A DNA stretch of 64,000 nt from Isoetes taiwanensis (Eukaryota; Streptophyta; Lycopodiopsida; Isoetales; Isoetaceae): the NCBI GenBank assembly GCA_021234155.1, contig JAJEKV010000098.1, positions 53,742 to 117,741 on the forward strand. The letters are read 5' to 3'. The notes beneath the pieces were generated by a model. That model worked only from the letters and a program-made list of their open reading frames with translations. It had not been told where the DNA came from and searched no databases. A program made the translations under genes and the position numbers. Each line of letters opens with the position of its first letter. Within the stretch, counting starts at the first letter, position 1. Below are positions 43,727 through 56,530 of the stretch, piece by piece.

Positions 43727-46138
43727 AGAGTTTGCTTTCGGTCTTCAAACATGTGTACTCTACATAAGCCCCAACAAAGCCGTTTGTGTTCTTATTCACC
43801 GTCGACACCTCAATAGACATCTAAAACTCCTTTGCACCTATTTGCAGCATAAAAATGTGGTTACAGTAAACATGTAATCAAGTCCATTTCCAATAAACTA
43901 CAGATGAGCTTTTAGCATGTCTCTAGATAATCTTGAAGCCGGTATTCCTCACCAAGCATTACACTAGTTGAGCTGCTATAAAAATTTGGTTGTTACAAAT
44001 ATTGGTGCAATCGAGCCTTCTTATGTGCAAGCTCGGAATCTTGAAGAGAAAGAGCCATTATCCGTAAGTTAGACTACTTTATTAATTACCACATTTAAGT
44101 TCATCAATCACATCTAGGTTCATCAATCTTGTCACACACAACAAGCATTGAATTAGATCCTATCATTATATATTAAGAATAATGAAAAAGCAACAACCTG
44201 GTTGAATTATTACAACAATAACATACACGTATTCTTTATTTGAAGCATTTACGCACCAACTGGGAAATATCGCCTAGGCTCATTTGAAGGTCTTCTTCTC
44301 ATCTTTCCAACGCATGCTCTTGCACGGAAAACGGAGGTTGTTTAAGAAAGTTATGGCCATGTTTCTAATTATCTCTCAAATTGAGACAAACAAATGTATT
44401 TCCATTTATTTGATATGCTTACCTTAGAAAATTGAAACATGCACCTAGCATCATTTTGGAACTCTCATTGAGCTCTCCAACAAAGCCCTATGTCTTTGAG
44501 AATGGAGCTTCTCTTTGAGATTTATACACATCCTTCTAATCTTTGCAGGTAAACCGGGTTGTTAGTTTCCTTTGAAGAACTCAAAGTAAAGATTTCTCCT
44601 TCATTTCATAGTCCAAAAATGACAGGCAACAAGATTGACTACCAGTCTATCAATATCAGTAATAGATAGATGTATTTTTATGCACAGATTTTACCCTTTA
44701 ACTTAAATGCAGCATCAAGTTTGAGGCCGAAACGTGGCCAGAAGGCTTAAGCTCACATCCATTCTCATCCATTCTTTGCTTTATGCGGAACCATAATGGA
44801 ACCATAATGCCTTTGCCGGATCCTATCCAATGATCTCGGAATTTATGGGTGTATGGGAACATGAGGGGCTCAAGCTGTCGCTAGGAGTCTGGATTACTGC
44901 ATTGCTTTTGGAGAATGTGTAGCAGGGGCTAAGCATCAAGCATCAACAATTGCTACTAATTACTAACTCCTAACCCTGTTTCTCGAATCAGAATCAGAAG
45001 CAAAATGTCAAATAGAACCCTATATGTATTGAAAAAATCACAGAGTATACAACGAACATTAACAGGTTTTATTCCTTCAAGAAATGGAAGCCACACATGC
45101 TCCGACGGTCCGATAAGAAGGCGATAACCTTGAATGCACGGTAGTAATGGCCTTAGAGCGAGAGATACCGGCTATTTCTTATTTGCCAAAACAGCAGTTG
45201 AATAGCTTTGAAGAATCCAATTGCAAAAGCTTGGATATGGCTGCTAGTTTTGCATGAGAGAAAGAGCAATGCAACATCATAAAATATATACGACCTTTGA
45301 AGAGAACCGATCACACAGAGGAATTCACAAATCTAAATTTAACCTTCTACCGTAAACAAAGCTGCCCAGGCAAGGAGAAATCCATCAAATTAAGAGAAGT
45401 TTTGGCAAAACGTCTCAGGAAGCACTCACGATATTTTTGCTTGCTCTAAAGATCTTGTATGCCCGGCAGATGGAGGCATCCGGGATATTTGGAAGGAGCA
45501 AACACATAGTAGGTAGCAGAATAAAACATACTTGAGGGGATATATAAGAGCGAGCTATCCAACTGTTTGACCTATGCTTGCTTTGCCTTTGCCGGTTCTC
45601 TTTTATGCGCATATTGATGCCTGCCAAAAGCTTGAAAGCTTTGAAATTTCTTTGGCAATACGAATTAGAAGGTTTCGCATACGCGAAAATCTTCCGATGC
45701 GGAATTTTTTTTTGCCGTATTTTTTACGTTTTATATGGAAAATTTGTGCCGTATCATACAATTCATACATATTTCAGTATAAAACGTATAGCGTATTGAA
45801 CCTATCCCTGAACCACGGGGCATAAGAACTGGAGCCTAGTGTTTTAGGTTGAAAGTAATATGGGTAATTCGATTGATGGAATTTGTTTATAGAGAGCATG
45901 GATTATTATTCTATATCCAATTGGGGAATGGTGAAAATTGAACCCACTTTTTGACCCAATACATCCAATGGTCTACATTTAGAGAAAAATAAGGAATTGG
46001 TAAAATCTGATGGAGGAGCAAATAAGACCAAGTGTATAAGGCAAAGAGCGAGCATCTTCGACTTCAACTCGCATGTGAGGCATACTTTAAGGTGAAAATA
46101 TTTGCTTCAGTGAGGCAATATCAAAACGTGTTAACACG
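43727..46138. other. Spacer with isolated exon-like scraps
   Basis: A plus-strand piece near 44004-44066 (GAIEPSYVQARNLEEKEPLS) looks coding but stands alone. 45574-45825 holds overlapping AT-rich frames without a domain. No gene can be supported. Confidence 0.35.
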
Positions 46139-46701
46139 GTGACCTAGCAAATGCACTAATGACCTGTGGTGCAATTGCAGATTCCTTTTTCAAAAACACA
46201 AAAATTCGGCACTTTTGACCTATTTGTATCAAAACATGTACTAAACAAATAAGTCGCATGTCAAACAGAGCAATACTAAGGGCGGAATACTAATGTTCAT
46301 TGTGCAAAATAATAAATACTGCATTTTGACTAGACTAGCCCAAAAACATGATTAAATTGTATATTCTGAATCATAAAAAGCATTAGTTTTAGCAAATAAT
46401 GAGTAATGCTAATTTTTTTTAATATCAAGGGGTGATTCTTTGTGAGCAAAGACTTCTTCATCTTCTTGTTCACTTTCTATGAGTATGTTAATAAAGGAAA
46501 ACACATCATCTGGTACCATTAATTCATTGTAGTTGACATGGATCTTAAGAAAACTAGATCAACAAAGTCAAAGGAATCATTATTTTTCTCGGTCAATAGT
46601 GACTATCCCCAGATCTAGTTGTGCACCCTAACAAGAGGTTCCTCATTTTAGCTAGATAGACTCTCTTATCCATGCATGCACTACATTTTACCTTAGTGTC
46701 T

Positions 46702-47017
46702 GTCTACGCGCGCATAGACAAGGCACAATTTAGATCCTTCCAAAAACCAAGGTTTTATGAAAGAATTATTAAAATAGCTTTTAACAATATTGTTTGCCTA
46801 TGTGCGTGCAACGAAATCAATATATATGACCATAATGAAAAATATCAAAAGCATGTGACATATTTGGATTCAAGTTGGGCTAGAGGAGAAGAAAATCAAT
46901 AGGTTAGGAAGCTCGATAGAAGGGTAGATAGGTTAGAAAGGTAGGTTGAAGGGTAGGTAAGAACAAAAAGTGGTGGGTAGTGTCTATGCACGCATAGACA
47001 TGCTATGCGCGTATAGC
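46702..47017. repeat. Palindromic 16-18-mers of the TATGCGCGCATA type, cluster 1
   Basis: GTCTACGCGCGCATAGAC (46702-46719), GTCTATGCACGCATAGAC (46982-46999) and GCTATGCGCGTATAGC (47002-47017) are near-perfect palindromes sharing a core. The last two are adjacent. Confidence 0.85.
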
Positions 47018-47185
47018 ATCAGTAATTTTTTTTTTTTTGGAAAACTAGGGTTTCTGCAGGCCGGCTGAATCCTTTCGTGTTCTCTTCAATCCGACCGTTT
47101 GCTTCTATCCTCAGGTGCGCAGATAATCTTCAATCTGACTTTTTGGCAGGCTAATTGACCGAATCTATCTCTATTGGTCAATTGT

Positions 47186-47326
47186 TTTGTTGCAGGGAAT
47201 AAGCCTGAGGTTTCAGGTGCCGATGATCTGTTGGCTTCTGTTATAGCATTTGTAAATAATGTGAGAGTTTCCAGCCTATTCCAGCAACTCAAATGGCATC
47301 TTCTTATGCACAAGACCTAATTATAT
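47186..47326 (+). other. Exon-like fragment, unidentified
   Basis: After GTTTTGTTGCAG (a good acceptor, ending near 47196) the frame reads GNKPEVSGADDLLASVIAFV, then NNVRVSSLFQQLKWH to a stop. Upstream there is a GGGTTTCTGCAG stretch and T-rich sequence typical of plant leaders or introns. The family is not recognised. Confidence 0.3.
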
Positions 47327-48222
47327 GGTAAGATTATGGCAAGTTATTGCAGATCATAGCGAAATATTACTCAAGATTCAATTAATATCTTATAAATTCA
47401 ATGAGTGGATTTGCCCCGTACACTGATCAAAATCAGCCTTTGGGCACATGCAGATTAAGTTCCAGTGATTCTGTCCTTGAATTATAGGTTAATCTGTTAA
47501 CAATTAGGTGGAGACTGTTAAATGTAGAGCACACACAAGGGAAGCAGCCTAACAAGTCTAAGGAAGCTAAATACATCTGCCATAGAGATTGGAAATGGAG
47601 TTAAAATGGATATGCTCAAGTGGACGTACAAGATGAAGCACAGTTGATATTCTGCAATCTGGTCTACAATCTGTCTCAAGAACTGTATTGTGGCATGATA
47701 CCTATAAGGCATGATACTAATGGCAAAACATTGCAGATTATATATTAACCCAGTTACATTTCTTCATAAGGCATTTGAGACTTTGGTGTTCTTTGCATTT
47801 CAACTGCCTTGCTCTAACTTGCACACCCTTTCCCAAATTTAGCATAGATCTGGTCATCTCATAAATTTGATAAGTTCTGATGCATGAAATATGATACATA
47901 TTTGGCTCAGAATTGCTGCTAATTCATAAGGATTCAAATCTTTTGGCTAAATATTTCTGAGCTTAAGCATTAATGCTACATTGCTATTAATTGCTAGAGT
48001 GGTATTGGGCATTACTAAAAAATATAGCCTTGCTCAAGCCCATATCTATCTGGCGCTTGAAGGAATTTCTTTGATTCAATCAACTCAATTTTTGCAGGTC
48101 GTATGCAAGGAATTAAAAGCTTTCCTTTGCAGACATGATGTGGTTTAGCTGAAAGATAACATGTTCGCTTCATGCTTGCTTGCTTCATGCTTTGTAGTTT
48201 ATTTAAAATGTCTCAATAAAAT

Positions 48223-48372
48223 GTCCGATCCAATGTATTATCAACCAATGTATTATCAGGATTGTAATGTTTTTACATCATATACAGGTTTAGTCCGATC
48301 CAATGTATTATCAGCTATTGTATGCCCGATCCAATGTATTATCAACCAATGTATTACCAGGATTTGTTATGC
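48223..48372. repeat. CCGATCCAATGTATTATCA repeats
   Basis: CCGATCCAATGTATTATCA occurs three times, each followed by ACCAATGTATTA(T/C)CAGGAT or a shortened form. Tandem expansion. Confidence 0.85.
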
Positions 48373-48560
48373 CGCATAGCCTTGATAGCTTCGTGATATT
48401 TTTTTAATATTGTTTTAGAGGTGAGGTTCTATGCGCGGATAGCTCATGATATTTTTCACTTGTCGTGTTGCTATGCGCGCATAGCATCGTGATATTTTTG
48501 CAATAGTGTTTCTTGTAGTAGAGGTGCTATGTGCCCATATTGCAATGATGTCTAGGAGCC
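48367..48560. repeat. Tandem array carrying TATGCGCGCATA palindromes, cluster 2
   Basis: About four units of roughly 50 bases, each with a palindrome (best copy GCTATGCGCGCATAGC, 48470-48485) followed by TCGTGATATTTTT or TCATGATATTTTT. Other copies, CTATGCGCGGATAG at 48429 and GCTATGTGCCCATAT at 48526, are imperfect. Confidence 0.85.
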
Positions 48561-49610
48561 TTATGGTTTTTACTATAATTTTCGTGGTCTTTTTGTTTTC
48601 GTATGTTATCCGAGTTTGTGGAAAAACTAAACATAGCTTAAGTATTATGGGTTTGGTTTGTGAGGTTGAATCACCGTGGATCCGGAGCATATTCTAAATA
48701 TGATGCGGAGTGGCCAGCAGATCTTTTGGAGAAAAATGTCCGCCATTTCCTAAGGTCTCCATCGAACTCATGGTGACCCAAGAAAAAGGTCCATGAACCA
48801 TGCATATCTTTGGATAGGTTCGAATCGCCCTTCCCCATGCCGCAATAAGCGACAATCGGCCGAGGCATCAATCTGCTCCTGATCCATCAACGGCAGCAGC
48901 TCTCGGGCCCAAGATTTACGTGAGATACAAAGAAAACAACAAATCCCCCTCAATCAGACCTAAGAAACCCCAAATCCGGCTATCGCAGGGTTTCCATGCC
49001 GCCGCCGAGCCGAGATCCACCTTCACGTCGGGCTTATTTGTGTAATTTTGTGGCCGGGCAGCACGACCTCTGATTAGAGATCCCGCTATAATCAGGCCCT
49101 TGCTCTGTTAGAACTGATAGAAACGATGGCTGCCCTGCTCGCTTCACCGCACGCAAAAACAAAGAACCCATCTTTGAAAAAAGCGGCTCGAAACGCTATC
49201 CACGCCCTACAATTTAGGATGAAAATTTGCCAACCATGGCAACAATGAACTTGCAAACAGATCGAAATTAGAAATTAGACATCTAAATGCCAACAAGCTC
49301 CTCAAATCCCTTAAATTATACGGTTTCTCATACTCTACACCAATCAAATCTTAGGCGGATCACTTGAGTTCCAAATACAAAACTAAAAACATGGAAGTTT
49401 ATTACACCCTTATAAAATGCATGTGAAATTTAAAACATGTCTATGTTCTACTTTTTGACCACACTAAAAAGGCACATCGTAATTAAAATCGACGGCCATT
49501 TTTAGAATTGACCCCCCAAAAAGGGCATATTTTAAGGGTATTTTAGGGAATCTTTGAAAGATGCTTTTTATTAGTGCAAACGCAAGTCATTAGTGCATTT
49601 GCTAGGTCAC

Positions 49611-50595
<985 letters not shown>

Positions 50596-51732
50596 GGAAT
50601 CCTGTCAGATTAAGGATGAAACATTTTTTAAAAATTTAACTCCTATATCAATACAACTAGTGACGATGGCTTCACCGCCGTTTAAAACTCTATAAAAACA
50701 AGAAGTATTTGTTTCAAGCTTGATTTGTTAATCATGCATAGATGTTTGTAAAACTCTAAATACAAGTATTCGTTTCAATCTCGATTTGCTAGTCGATAAA
50801 GATGTTTTAAAATACAAGTATTAATGGCAAGGGTTCGTTCTTTAGGTACAATTATTAGAATACTTGGGTTCTAAGCTATGTGCTTAGTGGATTAAACACA
50901 ATCCAAAACGAAAACTAGGTACATTTCTTGCATTGTTTACAACCACTGACTTGCAACTTTATTTCAAGATTGGAACATGCGGTCCGGCCATTATCATTGA
51001 AGCATGTGATGAAAGTGGCATGTGCCCGGAGATCAAATCATTAGAAAAGCTTGAATGAGGGATGGTCCCATTTTCTCAGTTCATTTATCATATACTACTT
51101 TCAAATAATTAATTTGCAAAAGCTGGGCTTGGGCTTGGTGCAACTATACTTAAAACTACATAACATAGAAGTCCATGTGCAAACAATCAAATATGACACA
51201 ACAATTGAAAGGACCTTCCAAATTGTTTAGCAAGTCGTGAAGATAAGCGTGGCTATAAATTTCAAAGCCCTCGAGAAAGTCTAAAGCGGAAATTCTCGAA
51301 TGTGATGTTATGACTAGGTTTAAGGTCATACCGCATAAAGCTTATGCCAAAGTTACACAAATCCCCTTTTTCAAGAGTGAGTGAGGCGAAGAGAAATGTT
51401 CAGTGCGCCTTGGCCCGCGATAAATTTCTTGTACATTTAAATATTATCATGGTCAAGGGGTTTCACATAGTTTTAGGCACATAATATAGGTGAGTGACCC
51501 AAAAGAGTTTATTTTGGGCTTGAACCATCATATACTCTTATCTAGGGTTTTCTTTTAGGTGACTCTGCAATAACACGTGGCTGAAATAGGGGGTCTTAGT
51601 AAGATTTCTAAGGTGTATACAAGGGGTTTTGGCGACCCTTTTGCGCAAATGAGGTGCCCCCATATGAAAGGTGCACCCCCCTCCCCAAATCATGGTTACA
51701 ACACAACATTAGGCGGTAACGTCTATGTATCA
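50596..51732. other. Spacer, including a decayed GC hairpin copy
   Basis: A plus-strand scrap near 50968-51057 (TCGPAIIIEACDESGMCPEI) looks coding but is unassigned. 51391-51435 has the flanks of the palindrome at 38235-38277 (GAAATGTTC and CGCGATAAATTTCTTGTA) around a damaged centre. Otherwise nothing. Confidence 0.4.
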
Positions 51733-53640
51733 TACAAACCAGAGCTCGCAATAGCTAGATGTGGCTTCCCTTCGTCTTCTCAACCATGTCATTGACTCAA
51801 CTAATCCAGAATACATAAGGAAAGCAAAGGTGTGTAGTGTGCCAAGAAGACCTCCTAAAGTTCCTGCACAACCTATTCCCCATGAAAGTAGCCTTTGCTT
51901 CTGGATAGTATAGCAGAGAAACCTAGGTTGAGGTATACTTTCTGATGCCGGGTTCTCCATGCTTTCAAAAGGCATCTTTGTTAATCTGGTGATATCTTCC
52001 TGTTAAATGACATAAACCACCAACTGAGCATGTAGTTTCCAGGTACTTTTCTTGGTATTTTACAACCTGCTGGTAGGTATTTGTACAAACAGTCCTCTCA
52101 TAACCTTTCTTGTTGTACTTGTCAATGTAACCTGTTAATTGAAAATACGTATCATCCTGCAAAATGCAAAATGATGGTGAACATATTTCTTGCATCAGGA
52201 AATTAACCCAAAACAATAATGAGGAAACCTCTGCTTGAGAAAATGCTGGTTGCCTTACCCCTGTAGGTACATCTAATTGCACACTGCTGTAAGACTTGAG
52301 GGCATAACCAGGTATTTCATTGCAATAATTTGTCTTCCACTTGCAAAGCTCTTGCAGCTCCTGCGAATTCAGCTTATTACTCTTCCATGCAAAAAGATCT
52401 TTGCATTGGTCATTTGACACGTTTGCGGGAATTTCTAAGCACTCCACATAAATGGGATCAGATGGATTGTTATACTGAGTCAGATTGGAGCATATATATA
52501 GTTGGCATAGAGCACACGGTTATCTGCTCAATGTCTTTGCATTGAGTACCAACATTGGGATATGAATTCTGTAATTGCAACCATGTTGCAGTGGCCTTTT
52601 CAACTTCCATAAAGTTGTAAGTTACCAGTTCATGATTACTTGAATTTTTCACGACAGCCAGCTGTAATTCTGGTAGGAGACTTATGGATGGACTGAAGAA
52701 CCCAGAATCGGAAATGATTCCGACATTCTTAATGGCGGAGTTGTTCAGAACTGTTTGCAGCAGATCTAAGTATTGGCTTTTGTCTTTGCTAGTAAATGCA
52801 GCCAACATGCAGCGGGCATGGTATTTGGACTTTGAGGAGGAAGGGCAAGAAGTGGCATTATTGTTCAATTTTTTGCAGAATATGGCAACTTGCATAAGTT
52901 GAGCACATTCATTTGCATTACAACAATCAAATTCTAACTCTGCTCCAAGGCCCCAGTCTTCAATGGTTCCATTGATTTGGGATATCAGAATTCGCTTCGG
53001 TGACACTGACAGTATAAAGTTATCAGGAACAAGAAGACTAGAGTAACACAAAGACAACTTGAAAATAAGTTAAAACAAATACTTACATGGAACCTCGAAG
53101 TTGTTAGGATCAATCTTGATAAGGAAATCCTTGCTAATAGACCAAGGCCTTGAAGTACCAGAAATATTGGCAAACCCTAACCATGAAACAGCATCCTGGC
53201 TTACAATAAGCCCATTATATACCTGCTTCTCTCTCACCTCCACACTCTGATCAATCTTTCTAACATTTTCTAAAAGCTCTGGAACGGTACCATTTGAGAA
53301 CTGCACAACATTAACAGTGGATACATCTCCATCCTTGACAGAATAACATCCCCTCAAACCAGATCTATTCTTCTCCAAAGAAGAAATGCCCTCAAGTGGC
53401 AGCTTACAGTCACAATGATACCCTACAGGCATGTTTTCTAAATCATGCATATTAGAGACATGTTTGTAGCGGATTTCGTCAGGTCTATTCTGGAACTGTA
53501 TTACAGCCACAGTGATAATTATTGCAATCACCAGAAGACAGTAGAGGAAAGTGAAGAAAAAATCAAAAAAAAGGGTAAGGGGAAGACTGGTAGGATGGGA
53601 TTTTGAATAAAGTCCATCCTCTTACAAGCTCGCCATTTTT
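51733..53640 (-). CDS. Unrecognised membrane protein with large Cys-rich outer domain, probably broken
   Basis: Minus-strand gene with good introns. First exon region to 53087 begins with a hydrophobic helix (FFTFLYCLLVIAIIITVAVI), then CDCKLPLEGI and N-glycosylation sites (NGT, NIS). Introns: 53006-53086 (GTAAGT, then CTGTCAG) and 52157-52258 (GTAAGG, then TTTTGCAG), both keeping frame. The middle exon has a Cys-rich part (DCCNANECAQLM, CKKLNNNATSC). The last part has many Cys and ends with a second hydrophobic segment (GIGCAGTLGGLLGTLHTFAF) and an Arg cluster. Two termini in the membrane with a looped outer domain is my inference. Frame changes near 52500 and 51990 and an early stop at the 5' side suggest a pseudogene or sequence errors. 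Family unknown. Confidence 0.6.
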
Positions 53641-53689
53641 TGAGGCAATATGATCTTAATCTCGTCATAGTTTCTACTTAAAGTATACC

Positions 53690-56530
53690 ATGGATTTATC
53701 AGATGCAATTATGGCGAAATGGAGCTATAAATATTGTATCTCGAGTTCGAGGCCACCCAATAGTGCGAAAGTCCACTAAGTTTTCTGCATGCGTTAAAAA
53801 AACTATCTACTTACCTATGCAATACATTTTTTATTTTTTCATCCTCCAAAGAGGTAGCTTCGTGTTGAAGTCGTTGTTCCTCCAAGGAGGTAGCTTCGTG
53901 TTGGAGTTGTTCCTTTCAATGGCAATAGTTTTATTTAATTTTACATGATGCAATTCGTTGTCTTTATTTGTATTTGATACAAAGCTCTTGTGGGCCTTTA
54001 GGCATGTAAGGGCCCTCGCCCCTTACATGACATAGCCCATTTAAGGGCCCTCGCCCCTTACATGATGTAGATCTTGCATGGCATAAAAGCCTACAATGGC
54101 ATTTTATAAATAAAATTTAAGTTGCTTAAAATGTAGGTTGGAAGACTACCATGGCTTTCTTATAAGATGCAGTTCTGAGGAGATAGTGCGTGAAATGGAG
54201 CTTTGGGTCCCGTGAATGTCCATATTACCATGAATAGACCTTCTATGAACGGCTAGTTAATTATGTCTCGAGTTCGAGACTGCTCAATAGTGCAAAAGTT
54301 GCATTATGGGTGAAATTACACCTGTGGCCACTCAAATTTGGTTTTTTTATGCCTTGGGCGGGTCTTAGAGATGCTCAAGACATCAATATCACACCTACAC
54401 CTAAGATCAAAGCGCCACATCCCGAAACTTGACGAATCGATGAACCCTAAAATTCTTCTTGTGTTACGATTTTTATTCTATGGAGCTTTGGGTATCGTTA
54501 ATGTCCATATACTACCATGAATAGATATACTACCATGAATAGAGCTTCTATGAACATCTAGTCAGTTATGTCTCAAGTTCAAGACCACCCAATAGTCGAA
54601 GTTGACATAAAAGTACTATCTTATTTTTTATTTTTAGTCCTTTTTTTGCTTCAAAAGGCTTCATTTTGCGGTGCTTGTTCATTTCAATGGAAATAATCTT
54701 GTTAATTTTTATTATACGGTTGTTTGTCTTTATATGCATTAGCTACAATATATTAAATACAAGAGCCCTCCTCCTTAGCCACAAGGCGCTATATGACCGG
54801 GCCACGGAGGTGAAGTCCGCGATCCCATACTAGATATCATTTGCAAAGCGGGTTTCTTGCCTCTTCAAAGGGGGCCCTTGACAAACACATCGTCTACTTC
54901 GGAAGGTCGTTAGCATGGATGATACTCATCTCCCTAACCTCGCTTGTCTTTGTGGCAATGGGGCCTCAATGCCTAAAAAGCATTGGCGAGAAAAGAGAAC
55001 TTCGGTGGGCGGCCAAATGGAATGTGCGAACCGCGGATGCATCACGAGTGCAAGCGGAGGCGGATCGCCACACTCTCGGGCGATTACCTTGACACATGCT
55101 TCCTCAACAAGCTATGTGATACCAGCACCCTTGAGCGGGTCAAGGCGGCACATTACTCGGCACCACATAAATCCCATGTGGGGCGGGGCTGCAATGCTTG
55201 CGCGCTCATCTACACATGAAAAAGCGCAGATCCATTGCCTCTATCCCTATCCTGAGGTGCACACCATCTCGATTGAGACATGGAGATGGATTGGAAGCCA
55301 GCGTCACAGAGGGTTTGCCAACACTACTACGGGTTGGGCTGTGGAAGATGAATGCCACACCCTTGGTACATCCCATCGCATATGATGACATTCGGATGCG
55401 CTATCTTTGCTGGTCGCCCTAGCCCGACCCGCATGAGATGCGGTGCACGAGCTCCATACGAAGGTTGGGATCATACCTTCAAGAGATCATGGATCGCCGA
55501 GATCAACTCGGTCTTCTGGCACTTACCTGATACGTGTATATATATATCTCCCCCATGATAAACGTAGTTTTGTATTTGTATTTATGGGTTTGTGACAAAC
55601 CTATTCCTACCCGGTTTTTTCTCCAAATAACGGGGGTTTTTAACCGGGATGAAGTAATACTCGCTTGCCGCCTCTGTTTGGGTCCCATAGGCCATTGGTC
55701 TCCGTGGACGATAGAAACTTTATTCTATTGTATTCTATTCTTACATGGCATAGCCCATTTAAGGGCCCTCACCCCTTACGTGACATAGCCCTTGTATGGC
55801 ATTTTATAAATAAAATGGATTTAAAATGTAGGTTAGAAGCCTACCTCGGCTTTCTTACAAGGTGCAATTCTGACGAGAAAGAGCGTGTAAAAATGGATTT
55901 GGGTGTATGAATGTCCATATTACCATGAATACATCTTCCATGAACATCTAGCCAGTTATGTCCCTAGTTCGAGACCGCCCAATAGTGCAAAAGTCGCACT
56001 ATGTATAGTTTTCTGGCATGACGTAAAAAGTACTATCTATCTAGCTATCTAATATAGTTTTGAATTTTTGTCATTTTTTTTTTTTTGCTTCAAGGAGGCA
56101 GCTTCGTGTTGGACTGCTTGTTTGTTTCAATGGCAGTAGTCTTTTTTGATTTTTCATGGTGCAAGTGGTTGTCTTTATATGTATTAGATACAATGCCCTT
56201 GTGGGCCTTTATGCCATGCAAGGGTCCTCGCCCCTTACATGACGTAGCCCTTGCATGGCATAAAAGCCTACAACGACATTTTATAAATAAAATATACATG
56301 TATGTTGGAAGCTTGCAATGGCTTTCTTATGAAATGCAGTTTTGAGGAGAAAGAGCATGCACGAAATGGAGCTTTGGGCGTAAATGTCCATACTACCATG
56401 GATAGACCTTCTACGAATAGCTAATCAATTATGTAGGCCCCGAGGCCCAATAGGGCAAAAAGTCACACTATGTATAGTTTTATGGCATGACGTAGAAAGT
56501 ACTACTATGTAATACAGTTTTTATTTTTCG
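53690..56530. repeat. Satellite-like array, 470-540 bp unit, about five units
   Basis: Four landmarks recur in the same order: (A) GTTCGAGACC(G/A)CCCAATAGT at about 53733, 54272, 54573, 55966 and 56440; (B) GGAGG(T/C)AGCTTCGTGTTGGA at about 53880 and 56094, decayed at 54650; (C) AAGGGCCCTCGCCCCTTACA at about 54008, 54040, 55757 and 56220; (D) AATGTCCATATTACCATGAA at about 54218, 55911 and variants at 54500 and 56390. Units differ by substitutions and indels. A non-LTR element (54775-55738) splits one unit. Confidence 0.85.
54775..55738 (+). mobile_element. 3' fragment of microsatellite-tailed non-LTR element, (TTCTA)n tail
   Basis: Inserted in the satellite array. The C-terminal block HLHMKKRRSIAS (55203-55240) corresponds to HISMKKQRAIAS of the element at 12630-14527. 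The 3' end GGGTCCCATAGGCC (55681 on), then TTGGTCTCCGTGGAC, ends in TTCTATTGTATTCTATTC. The same 3' sequence with a TTCC tail occurs, inverted, at 60196. Only the C-terminal third is present. Confidence 0.75.

Larger units (their letters stand above)
46139..49610. mobile_element. 3.5 kb segment with inverted-repeat ends, possible gene-carrying DNA transposon
   Basis: GTGACCTAGCAAATG, then CACTAATGAC, starts at 46139; the exact reverse complement of these 25 bases ends at 49610. Weaker similarity continues outward for about 18 bases. Inside are coding-like scraps on both strands: minus 46440-46525 (VPDDVFSFINILIESEQEDE), plus 47200-47326 (GNKPEVSGADDLLASVIAFV), and minus 48671-48953 (FDGDLRKWRTFFSKRSAGHS), plus a 5'-UTR-like stretch. 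No transposase is recognised. I found no target duplication, so mobility is inferred from the termini alone. Confidence 0.5.
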
